NCBI RefSeq assembly: GCF_014171475.1
Contig: NZ_CP048817.1
Location: 1,054,001 to 1,118,000, forward strand
DNA: 64,000 bases
Source of the DNA: Sphingomonas sp. So64.6b
GTDB lineage: Bacteria > Pseudomonadota > Alphaproteobacteria > Sphingomonadales > Sphingomonadaceae
Direction of reading: 5' to 3'
Shown here: positions 8,358-18,660 of the stretch, piece by piece
Layout: each line of letters opens with the position of its first letter
Numbering within the stretch: the stretch's first letter is position 1
Program-made: the position numbers and the translations under genes
The notes under the pieces: model-generated
The model's input: only the letters and a program-made list of their open reading frames with translations
Databases searched by the model: none
Told to the model about the DNA's origin: nothing

Positions 8358-10451
8358 ATGTCCCGGATTTGCCTGTCGCTTGTCCTGCTGCTCGCCGCGC
8401 TTGGCTGGTCCGCGCCGGCAATGTCGAGCGGTGATTTCGGATGTTCGACCTCCTGGAAGCTGAAACATCGCGACATGACCGGTTGCGACAATATGGCGAT
8501 CCTGTCGCCCGGCAACGATACGCGGGTGAATCTGGTGCTGTTGATCGGTCGAGGCGCTCCGAAACAAGGTGTGATCCTGCCGGAATCTGCAGCGAAACCG
8601 GGTGCCTTGTTCGATTGGGCGATGTTTGCGGGTTATAATTATTCCGGCCCGGAAACGACCGCCAATCTCAATTATGCCAATGGCGAGGGATCTCGCTGCC
8701 TGAGCAACCATTTCGGCACCGATGATTTCGTGGCGGCGGTCGAGGCGGAGCGCAAGGTCCCGCAGCGTGATCGGGACGAATTGGTCCGCGCCCGACGCGC
8801 GTTGCAACCGAACTGCGCGGGCGCGGCTGGAGCGGCGCCGATCGCTCAGGCCATCCAGTCGCCGCGCGGAAAGTTATTCGAGCGCTATCTGACCGGCGCG
8901 GCAGCCTTTTATGCGGGGGATTATGACGCCGCCGCCACAGCGTTCCGGGGCCTGGCTGGCGCGGACCAGGCATGGGTCGCGGAAACGGTGCGCTATATGC
9001 TGGCGCGCGTCGAAGTGAACCGTGCCCAGGTCGATGCCTTTGACGAATATGGCTCCCCCAAAGAGGGGTTTTCGGCTCAGGCCGGGATCATCGACGCGGC
9101 CGAGGCCAATCTGCGCGACTATCTCCGCGCCTATCCGCAGGGGCGCTACAGCAACTCGGCGCAAGGCTTGTTGCGGCGGGTCTATTGGCTTGGGCGGCGG
9201 ACCGACAAGCTGGTGGCGGAATATGTCGCGCTGTTCAGGCTCGCGCCGGAAAAGCGCGGTATCGAAACCGCGGACCTTGTGCAGGAAGTGGACAACAAGC
9301 TCCTGCCGCTGCTCACCACAGCCAATACGACCGATCCGATCCTGCTTGCCGTGATCGATCTCGCGCGGATGCGCGGGCCCGATAGCGATAAGCCAACGGA
9401 CTGCTGCGGCACGCCGCTCACGCTTGACGAACTACAGGCGCAGCGCGCGCATTTTTCCGGCAATCCGGCGCTGTTCGAGCATTTGCTTGCCGTGCATGCG
9501 CTGTTTATCGACAAGCGTCCTGCCGACGTCCTGCGGCTCATTCCGGATGCGGCGCGGCAGCGCGGGTTCGACTATCTCCAGTTCAGCCGGCAGATGCTGC
9601 GCGGCATGGCGCTAGAGCAAAGCCGGGATCGTAACGCGCGCGGTTTCTGGGTCGAGATGCTACCCGGCGCGACTTTGCCGTTCGAACGCCCTGCGCTCGA
9701 ACTCGCGCTGGCGCTGCACGACGAACGCTCCGCTGGCCTCGAGCGTATCTTCGCCAAGGAATCGCCGGTTCGAACACCGGATATCCGCGAGATATTGCTC
9801 AAGAATGTCGCGGGGCCGCAATTGCTCCGACGTCAGGCCAGAGACGGCGGCATTTCGCGCCACGAACGCGGCGTTGCGCTTGCCACCTTGCTGTACAAGG
9901 AGATGGGGCATGGCTTGTATCAGGACTTTCTCGACGACCTGAAATCCGTGCCGGCCAATGCGTCGGTCGAGGGCAGCCTTTATGATTTTGCCGCGACCAA
10001 TGATCCGCCATTGGGAGTCTTTCTGAAGTCCGGCAATATGGGGGATTATGGCTGCGCAACTTTCCGACAGACCATGATATCGCTGGCGAAGGCGCCGCGC
10101 GATGTGACGGCGCGTCTGTGCCTGGCCGAATTCGTGCGGGCGAACAATTTCGATCAGTCCGAGTTTGACCGTCAGCCACCCGCTGACCAACTTGGCGGCA
10201 CGCAATCGCTGTTTCCGGGCGAGCCCTATTCGCGGCTGGAAGTCTATAAGTCGATTATCGCCGACCCGCAGGCGCCCGCACGCGGCAAAGCCTATTCGCT
10301 GTATCGCGCGATCCATTGTTACGCACCGGGTGGCAGCAACGAATGTGGTGGGACCGACGTACCGCGCGCGCAGCGCAAGGCCTGGTTCGCCCGCTTGAAG
10401 AAGGATTATCCATCGTCGGAGTGGGCGCAGGACCTGCGATATTATTGGTAA
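8358..10451 (+). CDS. Large periplasmic repeat-like protein, function unknown
   Basis: This 697-aa protein has a clear signal peptide (MSRICLSLVLLLAALGWSAPA) and a mature part rich in short helical Ala-containing segments such as FYAGDYDAAATAFRGLAG and ANLRDYLRAYPQGRYSNSAQ, which look like tetratricopeptide-type repeats. I do not recognise a catalytic motif. Conserved-looking Cys pairs (GCSTSWKLKH with TGCDN; TDCCGTP) suggest an exported, possibly disulfide-bonded protein. The start at 8358 places the signal peptide at the N-terminus. It is followed after 3 bp by a DUF3142 gene, so the two form an operon. Confidence 0.7.
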   Translation: MSRICLSLVLLLAALGWSAPAMSSGDFGCSTSWKLKHRDMTGCDNMAILSPGNDTRVNLVLLIGRGAPKQGVILPESAAKPGALFDWAMFAGYNYSGPETTANLNYANGEGSRCLSNHFGTDDFVAAVEAERKVPQRDRDELVRARRALQPNCAGAAGAAPIAQAIQSPRGKLFERYLTGAAAFYAGDYDAAATAFRGLAGADQAWVAETVRYMLARVEVNRAQVDAFDEYGSPKEGFSAQAGIIDAAEANLRDYLRAYPQGRYSNSAQGLLRRVYWLGRRTDKLVAEYVALFRLAPEKRGIETADLVQEVDNKLLPLLTTANTTDPILLAVIDLARMRGPDSDKPTDCCGTPLTLDELQAQRAHFSGNPALFEHLLAVHALFIDKRPADVLRLIPDAARQRGFDYLQFSRQMLRGMALEQSRDRNARGFWVEMLPGATLPFERPALELALALHDERSAGLERIFAKESPVRTPDIREILLKNVAGPQLLRRQARDGGISRHERGVALATLLYKEMGHGLYQDFLDDLKSVPANASVEGSLYDFAATNDPPLGVFLKSGNMGDYGCATFRQTMISLAKAPRDVTARLCLAEFVRANNFDQSEFDRQPPADQLGGTQSLFPGEPYSRLEVYKSIIADPQAPARGKAYSLYRAIHCYAPGGSNECGGTDVPRAQRKAWFARLKKDYPSSEWAQDLRYYW

Positions 10452-10454
10452 TCG

Positions 10455-11174
10455 ATGATCCGCGGAACGATCGCCCTGATCCTGCTTGCGGTCGCGAGCG
10501 TGTCGCAATCACCGGTTCCGGCGGACCGGGTCGACGCGCGTCGTTACGATGCGTTCTGGCTATGGGCCGGGGTCAAGCCGCAACCGGTCCTGAAGCAGGC
10601 GAAGCGGATCTATTTGCTGCAAGGGCAGGTCGAGGCAGGCGACCCGGTGCGGCTGGTGCAGCAGCGCCCCGCCGTGCCGCATATCATCGGCCGGGAAATA
10701 TGGATGGTGGTGCGGGTTGAAACGCTGGCCTGGTCGCCGCAGATTCATCAGCAGGTGAGGGAGCAGCTTGCCCGGTGGCGTGCCGCCGGCAATCACGTGG
10801 CCGGGATCCAGATCGATTTCGACGCCCGTACACGCCATCTCGACCATTATGCCGTGTTCCTGGCGGACCTACGCCGCCGCCTGCCGGCCGATTGCCGGCT
10901 GGGCATCACCGGATTGCTCGACTGGAGCGCCAATGGCGATCCCAAGGGGCTCGACGCACTGGCCGGCACGGTCGATGAGATCGTGCTGCAAATCTATCAG
11001 GGCCGTCGGGTTATCCCGGGCTATGCGAGCTATCTCTCCCGGCTCGATCGCATGAAGACGCCGTTCCGGATCGGTTTACTGCAGGGCGGCGAGTGGCAGC
11101 CGCCCGCCGCGCTGGAATCAAATCCGAACTTCAGGGGCTATGTCGTCTTCCTGCAAAACGGCGCGGCCGAATGA
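10455..11174 (+). CDS. DUF3142 family protein
   Basis: The 239-aa protein has a hydrophobic N-terminus (MIRGTIALILLAVASVSQS) and a TIM-barrel-like body with the segments VAGIQIDFDARTRHLDHY, RLGITGLLDWS and EIVLQIYQGRRVIPGYASYL, which match DUF3142. The acidic DFD and DW positions would suit a glycosidase-like active site, but no activity is established. It starts 3 bp after the preceding 697-aa gene and probably works with it in the periplasm. Confidence 0.75.
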   Translation: MIRGTIALILLAVASVSQSPVPADRVDARRYDAFWLWAGVKPQPVLKQAKRIYLLQGQVEAGDPVRLVQQRPAVPHIIGREIWMVVRVETLAWSPQIHQQVREQLARWRAAGNHVAGIQIDFDARTRHLDHYAVFLADLRRRLPADCRLGITGLLDWSANGDPKGLDALAGTVDEIVLQIYQGRRVIPGYASYLSRLDRMKTPFRIGLLQGGEWQPPAALESNPNFRGYVVFLQNGAAE

Positions 11175-11202
11175 GCCGCGCCGGTCGCCCGAGCGTCGAC
11201 GA

Positions 11203-12360
11203 TCAGGCGCCGATCAGTTCGCGCCCGATGAGGAAGCGGCGGATTTCATTGGTACCCGCGCCGATATCGTAGAGCTTGGCATCACGCAGGAAGCGTTCGA
11301 CCGGCCATTCCCTGGTATAGCCGGCGCCGCCGAGCGCCTGAATCGCTTCAAGCGAGGTCTTCACGGCATTTTCGGAGGCAAGCAGGATCGCACCGGCTGC
11401 GTCGAAACGCGTGGTCTTGCCCGCATCGCAGGCGCGCGCGACGGCATAGACATAGGCGCGGGCAGAATTAAGCGCGACATACATGTCGGCGACCTTGGCT
11501 TGCATCAGCTGAAAGCTGCCGATCGGCGTGCCGAACTGTTTCCGCTCGCGGACGTACGGCAGGACCACGTCGAGGCATGCCTGCATGATGCCGATCGGTC
11601 CGCCGGCAAGCACGGTGCGCTCATAATCAAGTCCCGACATCAGTACACCGACGCCCCCGTTGACCGGACCCATGACATTCTCCGCCGGGACTTCGCAATC
11701 TTCGAAAACCAGCTCGGCAGTGTCGGAGCCGCGCATGCCCATTTTGTCGAGCTTCTTCGAGACCGAGAAACCGGCCATGCCCTTTTCGATCAGGAATGCG
11801 GTGATGCCGCGCGGACCCGCCTCGCCATCGGTCTTGGCATAGACCACGAGCGTGTCGGCCTCGGTCGAATTGGTGATCCAGAATTTGGTGCCGTTGAGCA
11901 GATAGCGGTCATTGCCCTGCAAGGTCGCCTTGAGCTTCATCGAGACGACGTCGGAGCCGGAACCGGCCTCCGACATGGCAAGGCTGCCGACATGTTCGCC
12001 GGAGATGAGTTTGGGGAGATACTTTGCCTTTTGCTCATCATTGCCCCAGCGGCGGATCTGGTTGACGCACAGGTTCGAGTGCGCGCCATAGCTGAGCCCG
12101 ATCGAGGCGGAGGCACGGCTGACTTCCTCCATCGCTATGACATGTTCGAGATAGCCGAGGCCCAGGCCGCCCCATTCTTCCTCGACGGTAATGCCATGCA
12201 GGCCGAGTTCGCCCATTTCCGGCCAGAGCGAGCGGTCGAACTTGTTGTTCTCGTCGATCTCGGCGGCGCGCGGCGCGATCCGGTCGGTCGCGAACCGCTC
12301 GGTCGTGTCGCGGATCATGTCGGCATTCTCGCCCAGGTTGAAATCCAGGGTCATGCTCAT
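11203..12360 (-). CDS. ivd: Isovaleryl-CoA dehydrogenase
   Basis: This 385-aa acyl-CoA dehydrogenase oxidises isovaleryl-CoA to 3-methylcrotonyl-CoA in leucine catabolism, passing electrons to ETF. The position that carries the catalytic Glu in most family members (YEGTNEI) is Ala here ([10 protein letters not shown]), and the alternative catalytic Glu is present in [13 protein letters not shown]. That swap is diagnostic of isovaleryl-CoA dehydrogenase. FAD-binding segments [11 protein letters not shown] and WITNSTEAD are intact. Its ATG overlaps the stop of the upstream membrane-protein gene, so it belongs to the acnA operon. Confidence 0.92.
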   Translation of the reverse strand: MSMTLDFNLGENADMIRDTTERFATDRIAPRAAEIDENNKFDRSLWPEMGELGLHGITVEEEWGGLGLGYLEHVIAMEEVSRASASIGLSYGAHSNLCVNQIRRWGNDEQKAKYLPKLISGEHVGSLAMSEAGSGSDVVSMKLKATLQGNDRYLLNGTKFWITNSTEADTLVVYAKTDGEAGPRGITAFLIEKGMAGFSVSKKLDKMGMRGSDTAELVFEDCEVPAENVMGPVNGGVGVLMSGLDYERTVLAGGPIGIMQACLDVVLPYVRERKQFGTPIGSFQLMQAKVADMYVALNSARAYVYAVARACDAGKTTRFDAAGAILLASENAVKTSLEAIQALGGAGYTREWPVERFLRDAKLYDIGAGTNEIRRFLIGRELIGA

Positions 12361-12638
12361 TGTCGCTCTCCAGCACTCGGTTGAGCGTTCCTCCTACCCG
12401 CCGATCTGGCGATGCGCCACAGTGTCACTATGCCGATCAGCAGCCATAATATGTTCAACACGGTTGATGGCAGCGCGCCATGCCAGCCGCTGTTGACGAT
12501 GAAACAGGCCGCCCCGAGCAGATTCATCCACTGGAACGCAGCGGACTGGCCGGTGAGCCGGCCCGCCGAGACCATCAGATAGGCGACGAGAATGAGGACG
12601 GCGCCGGTCCATCCCACAATCTCGATCGCAATGTTCAA
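12357..12638 (-). CDS. Small CBU_0592-like membrane protein
   Basis: The 93-aa protein has three hydrophobic segments: [35 protein letters not shown] and [16 protein letters not shown]. Short proteins of this pattern form the CBU_0592 membrane family, whose function is unknown. It overlaps both neighbours by 4 bp (ATGA), which couples it between acnA and ivd. Confidence 0.75.
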   Translation of the reverse strand: MNIAIEIVGWTGAVLILVAYLMVSAGRLTGQSAAFQWMNLLGAACFIVNSGWHGALPSTVLNILWLLIGIVTLWRIARSAGRRNAQPSAGERQ

Positions 12639-15319
12639 GCGGCAAGATTCCTGAGGACGTACTGCAGGATGCCGCCATGGAGGAAATACTCCAGTTCGTT
12701 GACGGTATCGATGCGGCAGCGAGTCATGAAGGTCTCGATCGTGCCATTGGCGCGGGTCAGGGTGACCTCGACATCCTGACGCGGGCGGATCTCGGCGACC
12801 TTCATGATGGTGAAGCTTTCCGATCCGTCCAGTTCGAGCGTCTGACGTGTCACGCCATCGGCGAACTGCAGCGGCAGCACCCCCATACCGACCAGGTTCG
12901 AGCGGTGGATGCGCTCGAAGCTCTCGGTGATCACCGCGCGCACACCAAGCAGATTGGTGCCCTTTGCCGCCCAGTCGCGCGACGATCCGGTGCCATATTC
13001 CTTGCCCGCGATGACGACCAGCGGCACGCCGTCCGCCTTGAAGCGCATCGCCGCGTCGTAGATCGGCATGAGCTCGCCCTTGTACGACGACATGCCGCCT
13101 TCGATGCCGGGGACCATTTCGTTCTTGATGCGAATATTGGCGAAGGTGCCGCGCATCATCACGTCATGGTTGCCGCGGCGCGCGCCATAGGAGTTGAAGT
13201 CGGCCTTGCTGACCTGATGCTCCTGCAGGAAAACGCCGGCGGGCGAATCCGCCTTGATCGACCCGGCCGGCGAGATGTGATCGGTAGTGATCGAATCGCC
13301 GAGAATGGCGAGCGGCCGTGCCTCGATGATGTCCTGCACGGGAGCCGGGGTCATCGTCATGCCGTCGAAATAGGGCGGGTTGGCGACATAGGTCGACCCG
13401 GCGCGCCACTGATAGGTATCCGATCCTTCGATCTGGATTCCGCTCCACTTCGCGTCACCCTGATAGACATTGCCGTAACGCGCGCGGAACATCGAATCGT
13501 CGATGTTCGCGGCCATCAACTCGTTGATCTCGGCATTGGTCGGCCACACGTCCTTCAGGAACACGTCCTGCCCGTCCGAGCCCTGGCCAAGCGGCGTTTC
13601 GATCATGTCCTCGGTAACGGTGCCCTTGATCGCATAAGCGACGACCAGTGGCGGTGAGGCGAGGAAATTGGCGCGCACATCGGGCGACACACGACCTTCG
13701 AAGTTGCGGTTGCCCGACAGTACCGACGCGGCAACGAGGTCGTTCTCGTTGATTGCCGCCGACAATTCGGTCGCAAGCGGGCCGGAATTGCCGATGCAGG
13801 TGGTGCAGCCATAACCGACCAGGTTGAAGCCCATCGCGTTGAGATCTTCGGTCAGCCCGGCCTTGTTGAGATAGTCGGTGACGACCTGCGATCCCGGTGC
13901 GAGCGAGGTCTTGACCCATGGTTTGGAGCTCAGGCCGGCGGCGCGCGCCTTGCGTGCGACCAGGCCTGCGGCGACCAGCACGCTTGGGTTCGAGGTGTTG
14001 GTGCAGCTGGTGATCGCGGCGATCACGACATCGCCGTCGCCGAGGTCATGGTCGCGGCCCTCGACCGCGACGCGGGTTGGACGGTTCTTGTTGTAAAGCT
14101 TGAACAGGTCGCCGTTGAACACTTCGTCGACCTTGGACAGCGAGACGCGATCCTGCGGGCGCTTCGGCCCGGCGAGCGACGCGGTGACTGTACCCATGTC
14201 GAGTTCGAGCGTGTCGGTGAATACCGGATCGACGCTGTCCGCATCATGCCACAGGCCTTGCGCCTTGCAATAGGCCTCGACCAGAGCGACGGTTTCGTCG
14301 GGTCGGCCGGTCAGCTTGAGATAATCGATCGTCTTGGTGTCGATCGGGAAGAAACCGCAGGTCGCGCCATATTCGGGGGCCATATTGGCGATGGTCGCTC
14401 GATCGGCAAGCGTCATCGTGTCGAGGCCGGGGCCGTAGAACTCCACGAAACGTCCGACCACGCCCTTGGCGCGGAGCATCTGCGTGACGGTCAGCACCAG
14501 GTCGGTCGCGGTGATGCCCTCGGCCATCGCGCCGGTCAGCTTGAAGCCGACGACTTCGGGAATGAGCATCGAGACCGGCTGGCCGAGCATTGCCGCTTCG
14601 GCTTCGATTCCGCCGACGCCCCAGCCGAGCACGCCCATGCCATTGACCATCGTGGTGTGGCTGTCGGTGCCGACCAATGTGTCGGGATAAGCGATGGTGG
14701 TGCCGTCGCCATAATCGCCGACGCTGTCGGTCGACCACACGCCGCGGCCGATATATTCCAGGTTCACCTGATGGCAGATGCCGGTGCCGGGGGGGACGAC
14801 CGAGAAATTGTCGAGCGCCTTGGAGCCCCATTTGAGGAACTCGTAACGCTCCATGTTGCGGCTATATTCGAGATCGACATTGTCGGTGAACGCCTTGGGC
14901 GTGCCGAATTCATCGACCATCACCGAGTGATCGATGACCAGATGGACCGGTACCAGCGGGTTGATCTTGGCCGCGTCGCCGCCGAGCTTGGTGATCGCGT
15001 CGCGCATCGCTGCGAGATCGACCACGCAGGGAACGCCGGTGAAATCCTGCATCAGCACGCGCGCCGGGCGATACTGGATTTCGCGGTCGGAGCGGCGCTC
15101 CTGCTGCCAGTCGATGATCGCCTGCACATCGTCGGTGGTGACCGTCTTGCCGTCCTCGAAACGCAGCATGTTCTCGAGCAGCACCTTCATCGAGAAGGGC
15201 AGGCGCGAAATGTCGCCATATTTCTCCGCCGCGGTGGCGAGCGAATAATAATCGTAGGACTTGCCACCAACGGTGAGGGTCTTGCGAGCGGAGAGCGTGT
15301 CCTGGCCGATGGCGGTCAT
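12635..15319 (-). CDS. acnA: Aconitate hydratase A
   Basis: The 894-aa enzyme interconverts citrate and isocitrate in the TCA cycle. The 4Fe-4S ligands appear as [12 protein letters not shown] and [13 protein letters not shown]; other signatures are [31 protein letters not shown] and the C-terminal swivel domain with [16 protein letters not shown]. Length and start ([15 protein letters not shown]) match AcnA/IRP1-type aconitases. It heads an operon with the small membrane gene and ivd. Confidence 0.97.
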   Translation of the reverse strand: MTAIGQDTLSARKTLTVGGKSYDYYSLATAAEKYGDISRLPFSMKVLLENMLRFEDGKTVTTDDVQAIIDWQQERRSDREIQYRPARVLMQDFTGVPCVVDLAAMRDAITKLGGDAAKINPLVPVHLVIDHSVMVDEFGTPKAFTDNVDLEYSRNMERYEFLKWGSKALDNFSVVPPGTGICHQVNLEYIGRGVWSTDSVGDYGDGTTIAYPDTLVGTDSHTTMVNGMGVLGWGVGGIEAEAAMLGQPVSMLIPEVVGFKLTGAMAEGITATDLVLTVTQMLRAKGVVGRFVEFYGPGLDTMTLADRATIANMAPEYGATCGFFPIDTKTIDYLKLTGRPDETVALVEAYCKAQGLWHDADSVDPVFTDTLELDMGTVTASLAGPKRPQDRVSLSKVDEVFNGDLFKLYNKNRPTRVAVEGRDHDLGDGDVVIAAITSCTNTSNPSVLVAAGLVARKARAAGLSSKPWVKTSLAPGSQVVTDYLNKAGLTEDLNAMGFNLVGYGCTTCIGNSGPLATELSAAINENDLVAASVLSGNRNFEGRVSPDVRANFLASPPLVVAYAIKGTVTEDMIETPLGQGSDGQDVFLKDVWPTNAEINELMAANIDDSMFRARYGNVYQGDAKWSGIQIEGSDTYQWRAGSTYVANPPYFDGMTMTPAPVQDIIEARPLAILGDSITTDHISPAGSIKADSPAGVFLQEHQVSKADFNSYGARRGNHDVMMRGTFANIRIKNEMVPGIEGGMSSYKGELMPIYDAAMRFKADGVPLVVIAGKEYGTGSSRDWAAKGTNLLGVRAVITESFERIHRSNLVGMGVLPLQFADGVTRQTLELDGSESFTIMKVAEIRPRQDVEVTLTRANGTIETFMTRCRIDTVNELEYFLHGGILQYVLRNLAA

Positions 15320-15784
15320 GTGGCGGAGAGTCCTTCCCGTTGTGCTCAGCCGGAGCGCGGCGGGGAGGCGGGACGTAAAGGCCCGCGCGGGCGCGCTAGC
15401 GGCATGTGCGAATGCCTAGAGGCGGGCGGGCTTTAGCAAGGGGGTGGGGCGGGGGGAAGGGCTGGTTGGATGCAGCGGTCATTCTCATCCTGACGTGATG
15501 TTCCGAGCAATTTCGATGCGCGCCGGATAGCGGTGGACGACGACGACTGAATCGCGTGGATTGACGGGCGATCGGGAATTCCGGGACACAGGTTTGCCGC
15601 ACCGCCCCGGCAGCCGAGCGCGGTCTCACGCCGATCCGTTCGGATATGCGGCAATGCCTGACGAAGCGGCAGGCCACGGAAGCAATAAACCGATTGCGAT
15701 ACGAAATCGGGTCGATCTAGCTTGTCACCGATTGCATATTGCAATCAGATGCGCGCGATGGCCGCGCCGGGAAAGGATGTGGGT
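15320..15784. other. Intergenic region between acnA and the reductase-like gene
   Basis: The 465-bp divergent spacer must hold the promoters of acnA and of the gene at 15785. The part next to acnA is very GC-rich. Near 15688 and 15728 the phrase ACCGATTGC occurs twice, the second time as part of the palindrome listed separately. No coding frame looks real. Confidence 0.4.
15730..15746. promoter_or_regulatory. Inverted repeat upstream of the RibD-like gene
   Basis: GATTGCA-TAT-TGCAATC is a perfect 7+3+7 palindrome 38 bp before the ATG at 15785. The position fits an operator. No regulator gene is adjacent. Confidence 0.45.
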
Positions 15785-16315
15785 ATGGCAAAGCTCGTAT
15801 TCGGGATGAACCAGTCGCTGGACGGCTATGTCGATCATATGGCGTTCGCGCCGAGCCCCGAGTTATTCGACCACTTCATCGCCGAGGCTGAAGGGCAGGC
15901 GGGCAGCGTGTATGGGCGCAAGATGTACGAGATCATGCGTTACTGGGACGAGGATCGAACCGAATGGAAGGCGGCGGACCACGGCTTTGCGGCGGCGTGG
16001 CGGGCGCAGCCGAAATGGGTCGTCTCGCGATCGTCGCCGTCGGTCGGGCCCAATGCCAGCCTTGTCGAGGGCGATCTCGAGCATGCGATGCGTGCGTTGA
16101 AGGCCGAGCGCGAGGGGGAGATCGAAGTTGCCGGTCCGGACCTGGCGCAAAGCCTCACCAGACTTGGCCTGATCGACGAGTATCGTATCTACCTCCACCC
16201 CGTCGTGCTTGGCCGGGGCACGCCCTATTTCGCCGGAGCCCGGCCGCCGCTGCGCCTGATGGCTCATGACCGGATTACCGAAGATGTGATCAGGTTGACC
16301 TATGTTCCCGCCTGA
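15785..16315 (+). CDS. RibD/dihydrofolate reductase-like family protein
   Basis: The 176-aa protein begins MAKLVFGMNQSLDGYVDH, the usual start of the RibD C-terminal-domain (DHFR-like) family, and has GSVYGRKMYEIMRYW, then IEVAGPDLAQSLTRLGLIDEYRI, which carries the nucleotide-binding glycine loop, and HPVVLGRGTPYF. Members are predicted NADPH-dependent reductases with unknown substrates. AAAGGATG precedes the start; an upstream in-frame start at 15722 would overlap the palindrome. Confidence 0.8.
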   Translation: MAKLVFGMNQSLDGYVDHMAFAPSPELFDHFIAEAEGQAGSVYGRKMYEIMRYWDEDRTEWKAADHGFAAAWRAQPKWVVSRSSPSVGPNASLVEGDLEHAMRALKAEREGEIEVAGPDLAQSLTRLGLIDEYRIYLHPVVLGRGTPYFAGARPPLRLMAHDRITEDVIRLTYVPA

Positions 16316-16463
16316 ACTCGTCAGGCGCCGCTGCACCATCCTCCTTCCTGGAGCACCGGCCAGCGCGCCTACGCAGGAGAATGGCTAATTCAATCCGCCA
16401 CGTCACCGTGGTTGCCTCGTCTTCGAAGGATGCTTGCGGCACACAAACGTGGCGGGGCCTAAC

Positions 16464-16489
16464 GGAACCCTTGTCCGGGCGGCGGGTTC
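16464..16489 (+). promoter_or_regulatory. Possible EcfG-type stress promoter of sodC
   Basis: GGAACC followed after 15 bp by GGTT lies about 50 bp before the sodC start. The alphaproteobacterial general stress sigma factor EcfG recognises GGAAC-N(16-17)-CGTT, so this fits with one mismatch in the -10. A stress-induced superoxide dismutase would be a sensible target, but the call rests on sequence likeness only. Confidence 0.35.
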
Positions 16490-16538
16490 GCCCGATAGGA
16501 TGTGCGGCACATGCCGCTTCGGCGATGGGAGACAGGAA

Positions 16539-17075
16539 ATGCGGACGGTTTTGATCGGGACGGCGGCGCTGGCGATGCTCGCTCTGGCCGGATGCGACGA
16601 CAAAAGCATGGAAACCGGTATGCCTCTGGCGGGCGGCGCACATGCGGTGGCGATCCTCAAGACTGCGGCCGGCGCGGATGTCGGCCGAGTCAGCGCGAGC
16701 GAAGTCGCGGGCGGCCTGCGCTTCACCATCGACGCCAGGGGCATGCCGGCGGGTACGCACGGCGCGCATGTCCATACGACCGGGCTGTGCGAAGGGCCCG
16801 AATTCACCAGCGCGGGCGGCCATTGGAACCCGACCGGCATGAAGCATGGCTCGATGAACCCGCAAGGGCCGCATGAGGGCGACCTGCCCAATCTGATTAT
16901 TGGTACCGATGGTCGCGGTACGCTCGGCATAACCATTCCGGGCGCGACCATGGCCGGGCTGCTCGATGGCGATGGATCCGCGCTGGTCGTTCATGCCGCT
17001 GCCGACGATCTGATGACCGATCCGTCGGGCAACAGCGGCGCGCGCATCGCCTGTGGGGTGTTCGGCGCGAGTTGA
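16539..17075 (+). CDS. sodC: Cu-Zn superoxide dismutase, lipoprotein
   Basis: The 178-aa product has a lipoprotein signal (LALAGC lipobox) and a SodC domain. Metal-ligand motifs are visible as HGAHVHTTG, GGHWNP and GPHEGDLPN, a late VVHAAADD and the C-terminal GARIACGVF with the active-site Arg and disulfide Cys. It dismutates superoxide in the periplasm. The ATG at 16539 follows GACAGGA and gives a proper signal sequence; the frame upstream of it is not coding. Confidence 0.92.
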   Translation: MRTVLIGTAALAMLALAGCDDKSMETGMPLAGGAHAVAILKTAAGADVGRVSASEVAGGLRFTIDARGMPAGTHGAHVHTTGLCEGPEFTSAGGHWNPTGMKHGSMNPQGPHEGDLPNLIIGTDGRGTLGITIPGATMAGLLDGDGSALVVHAAADDLMTDPSGNSGARIACGVFGAS

Positions 17076-17081
17076 TCTGGT

Positions 17082-17624
17082 TCAGCCGAGCGGCCAGCGC
17101 CCGATCGGCTCATAGTGGGCGGCGTCGCTGTCGAGATGGCTTTCGTACAGGATGATGTGCGCGATGGCGAAAGGCTCGCTGACCAGGCCGCTATGCGCGG
17201 CGAGCCATTCGCTGGTCTCGGCTTGCTGTCCGGCACGCCGGGAGAGGCGGGCCAGCGTGATGTGCGGTCGATAGGCGCGGCCCTCGGGCGGGAGGCCACA
17301 GCGGACCAGCGCATGATCGATCTTGCGGTGCAGCGCGGCGAGCGGCTCGTGTGGCAGGACCCCTGCCCATAGGCTGTCATTGCCGCTTTGCGGATCGAAC
17401 CGGCCGACGCCGGAGAGGCGCAGGTCGAGCGCCTGCGCCTGGATGCTGCCCAGCGTCACGGCGATGTCCTCGGCCATGTGGCGATCGACTTTGCCGATAT
17501 AACGCAGCGTCAGGTGAAGCTGCTCGTCATCTTGCCAGCGCGCATCGGGAACGCCGTCCATGATGAGGTCAAGCGTCTCACGGATCGGGGGGGGAGGGCG
17601 GAGCGCGACGAACAGGCGGTGCAT
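17082..17624 (-). CDS. thpR: RNA 2',3'-cyclic phosphodiesterase
   Basis: The 180-aa protein has both HxTx motifs of the 2H phosphoesterase superfamily: LHLTLRYIGKV and YRPHITLARL. It begins MHRLFVALRPP, like ThpR/LigT proteins, which open 2',3'-cyclic phosphates and can ligate tRNA halves. It converges on sodC and is divergent from the BI-1 gene. Confidence 0.88.
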   Translation of the reverse strand: MHRLFVALRPPPPIRETLDLIMDGVPDARWQDDEQLHLTLRYIGKVDRHMAEDIAVTLGSIQAQALDLRLSGVGRFDPQSGNDSLWAGVLPHEPLAALHRKIDHALVRCGLPPEGRAYRPHITLARLSRRAGQQAETSEWLAAHSGLVSEPFAIAHIILYESHLDSDAAHYEPIGRWPLG

Positions 17625-17743
17625 CCGCTTCGTCTAGCCCGGACCGCATGGGCAACGCCAACCGCTTTCGCTTGAAAAAAAGCCCCGGACCGACGATATT
17701 GACGCTTATCCGGCATGAGGCCGGGCATAGGAGTTACTTCGAC

Positions 17744-18487
<744 letters not shown>

Positions 18488-18508
18488 GGCAGGCGAAATG
18501 GTTCGGCG

Positions 18509-18545
18509 AAAGGCCTGGCGGGGAAACCTGCCGGGCCTTTTTCTT
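18509..18545 (+). terminator. Rho-independent terminator after BI-1 gene
   Basis: AAGGCC-T-GGCGGG pairs with CCTGCC-G-GGCCTT around a GAAA loop and is followed by TTTTTCTTT. This is a well-formed terminator 20 bp after the stop codon. Confidence 0.85.
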
Positions 18546-18660
18546 TGCGCGTGCGTTGGGGATGTTGAGCGAAGTCATTTCGCTTACATCTCGCTCCTCT
18601 AAGCAAGCTCAATCATCCATCGCGCCGTACCGGTGCGATCGGGATTCTCCGGGAACATCA

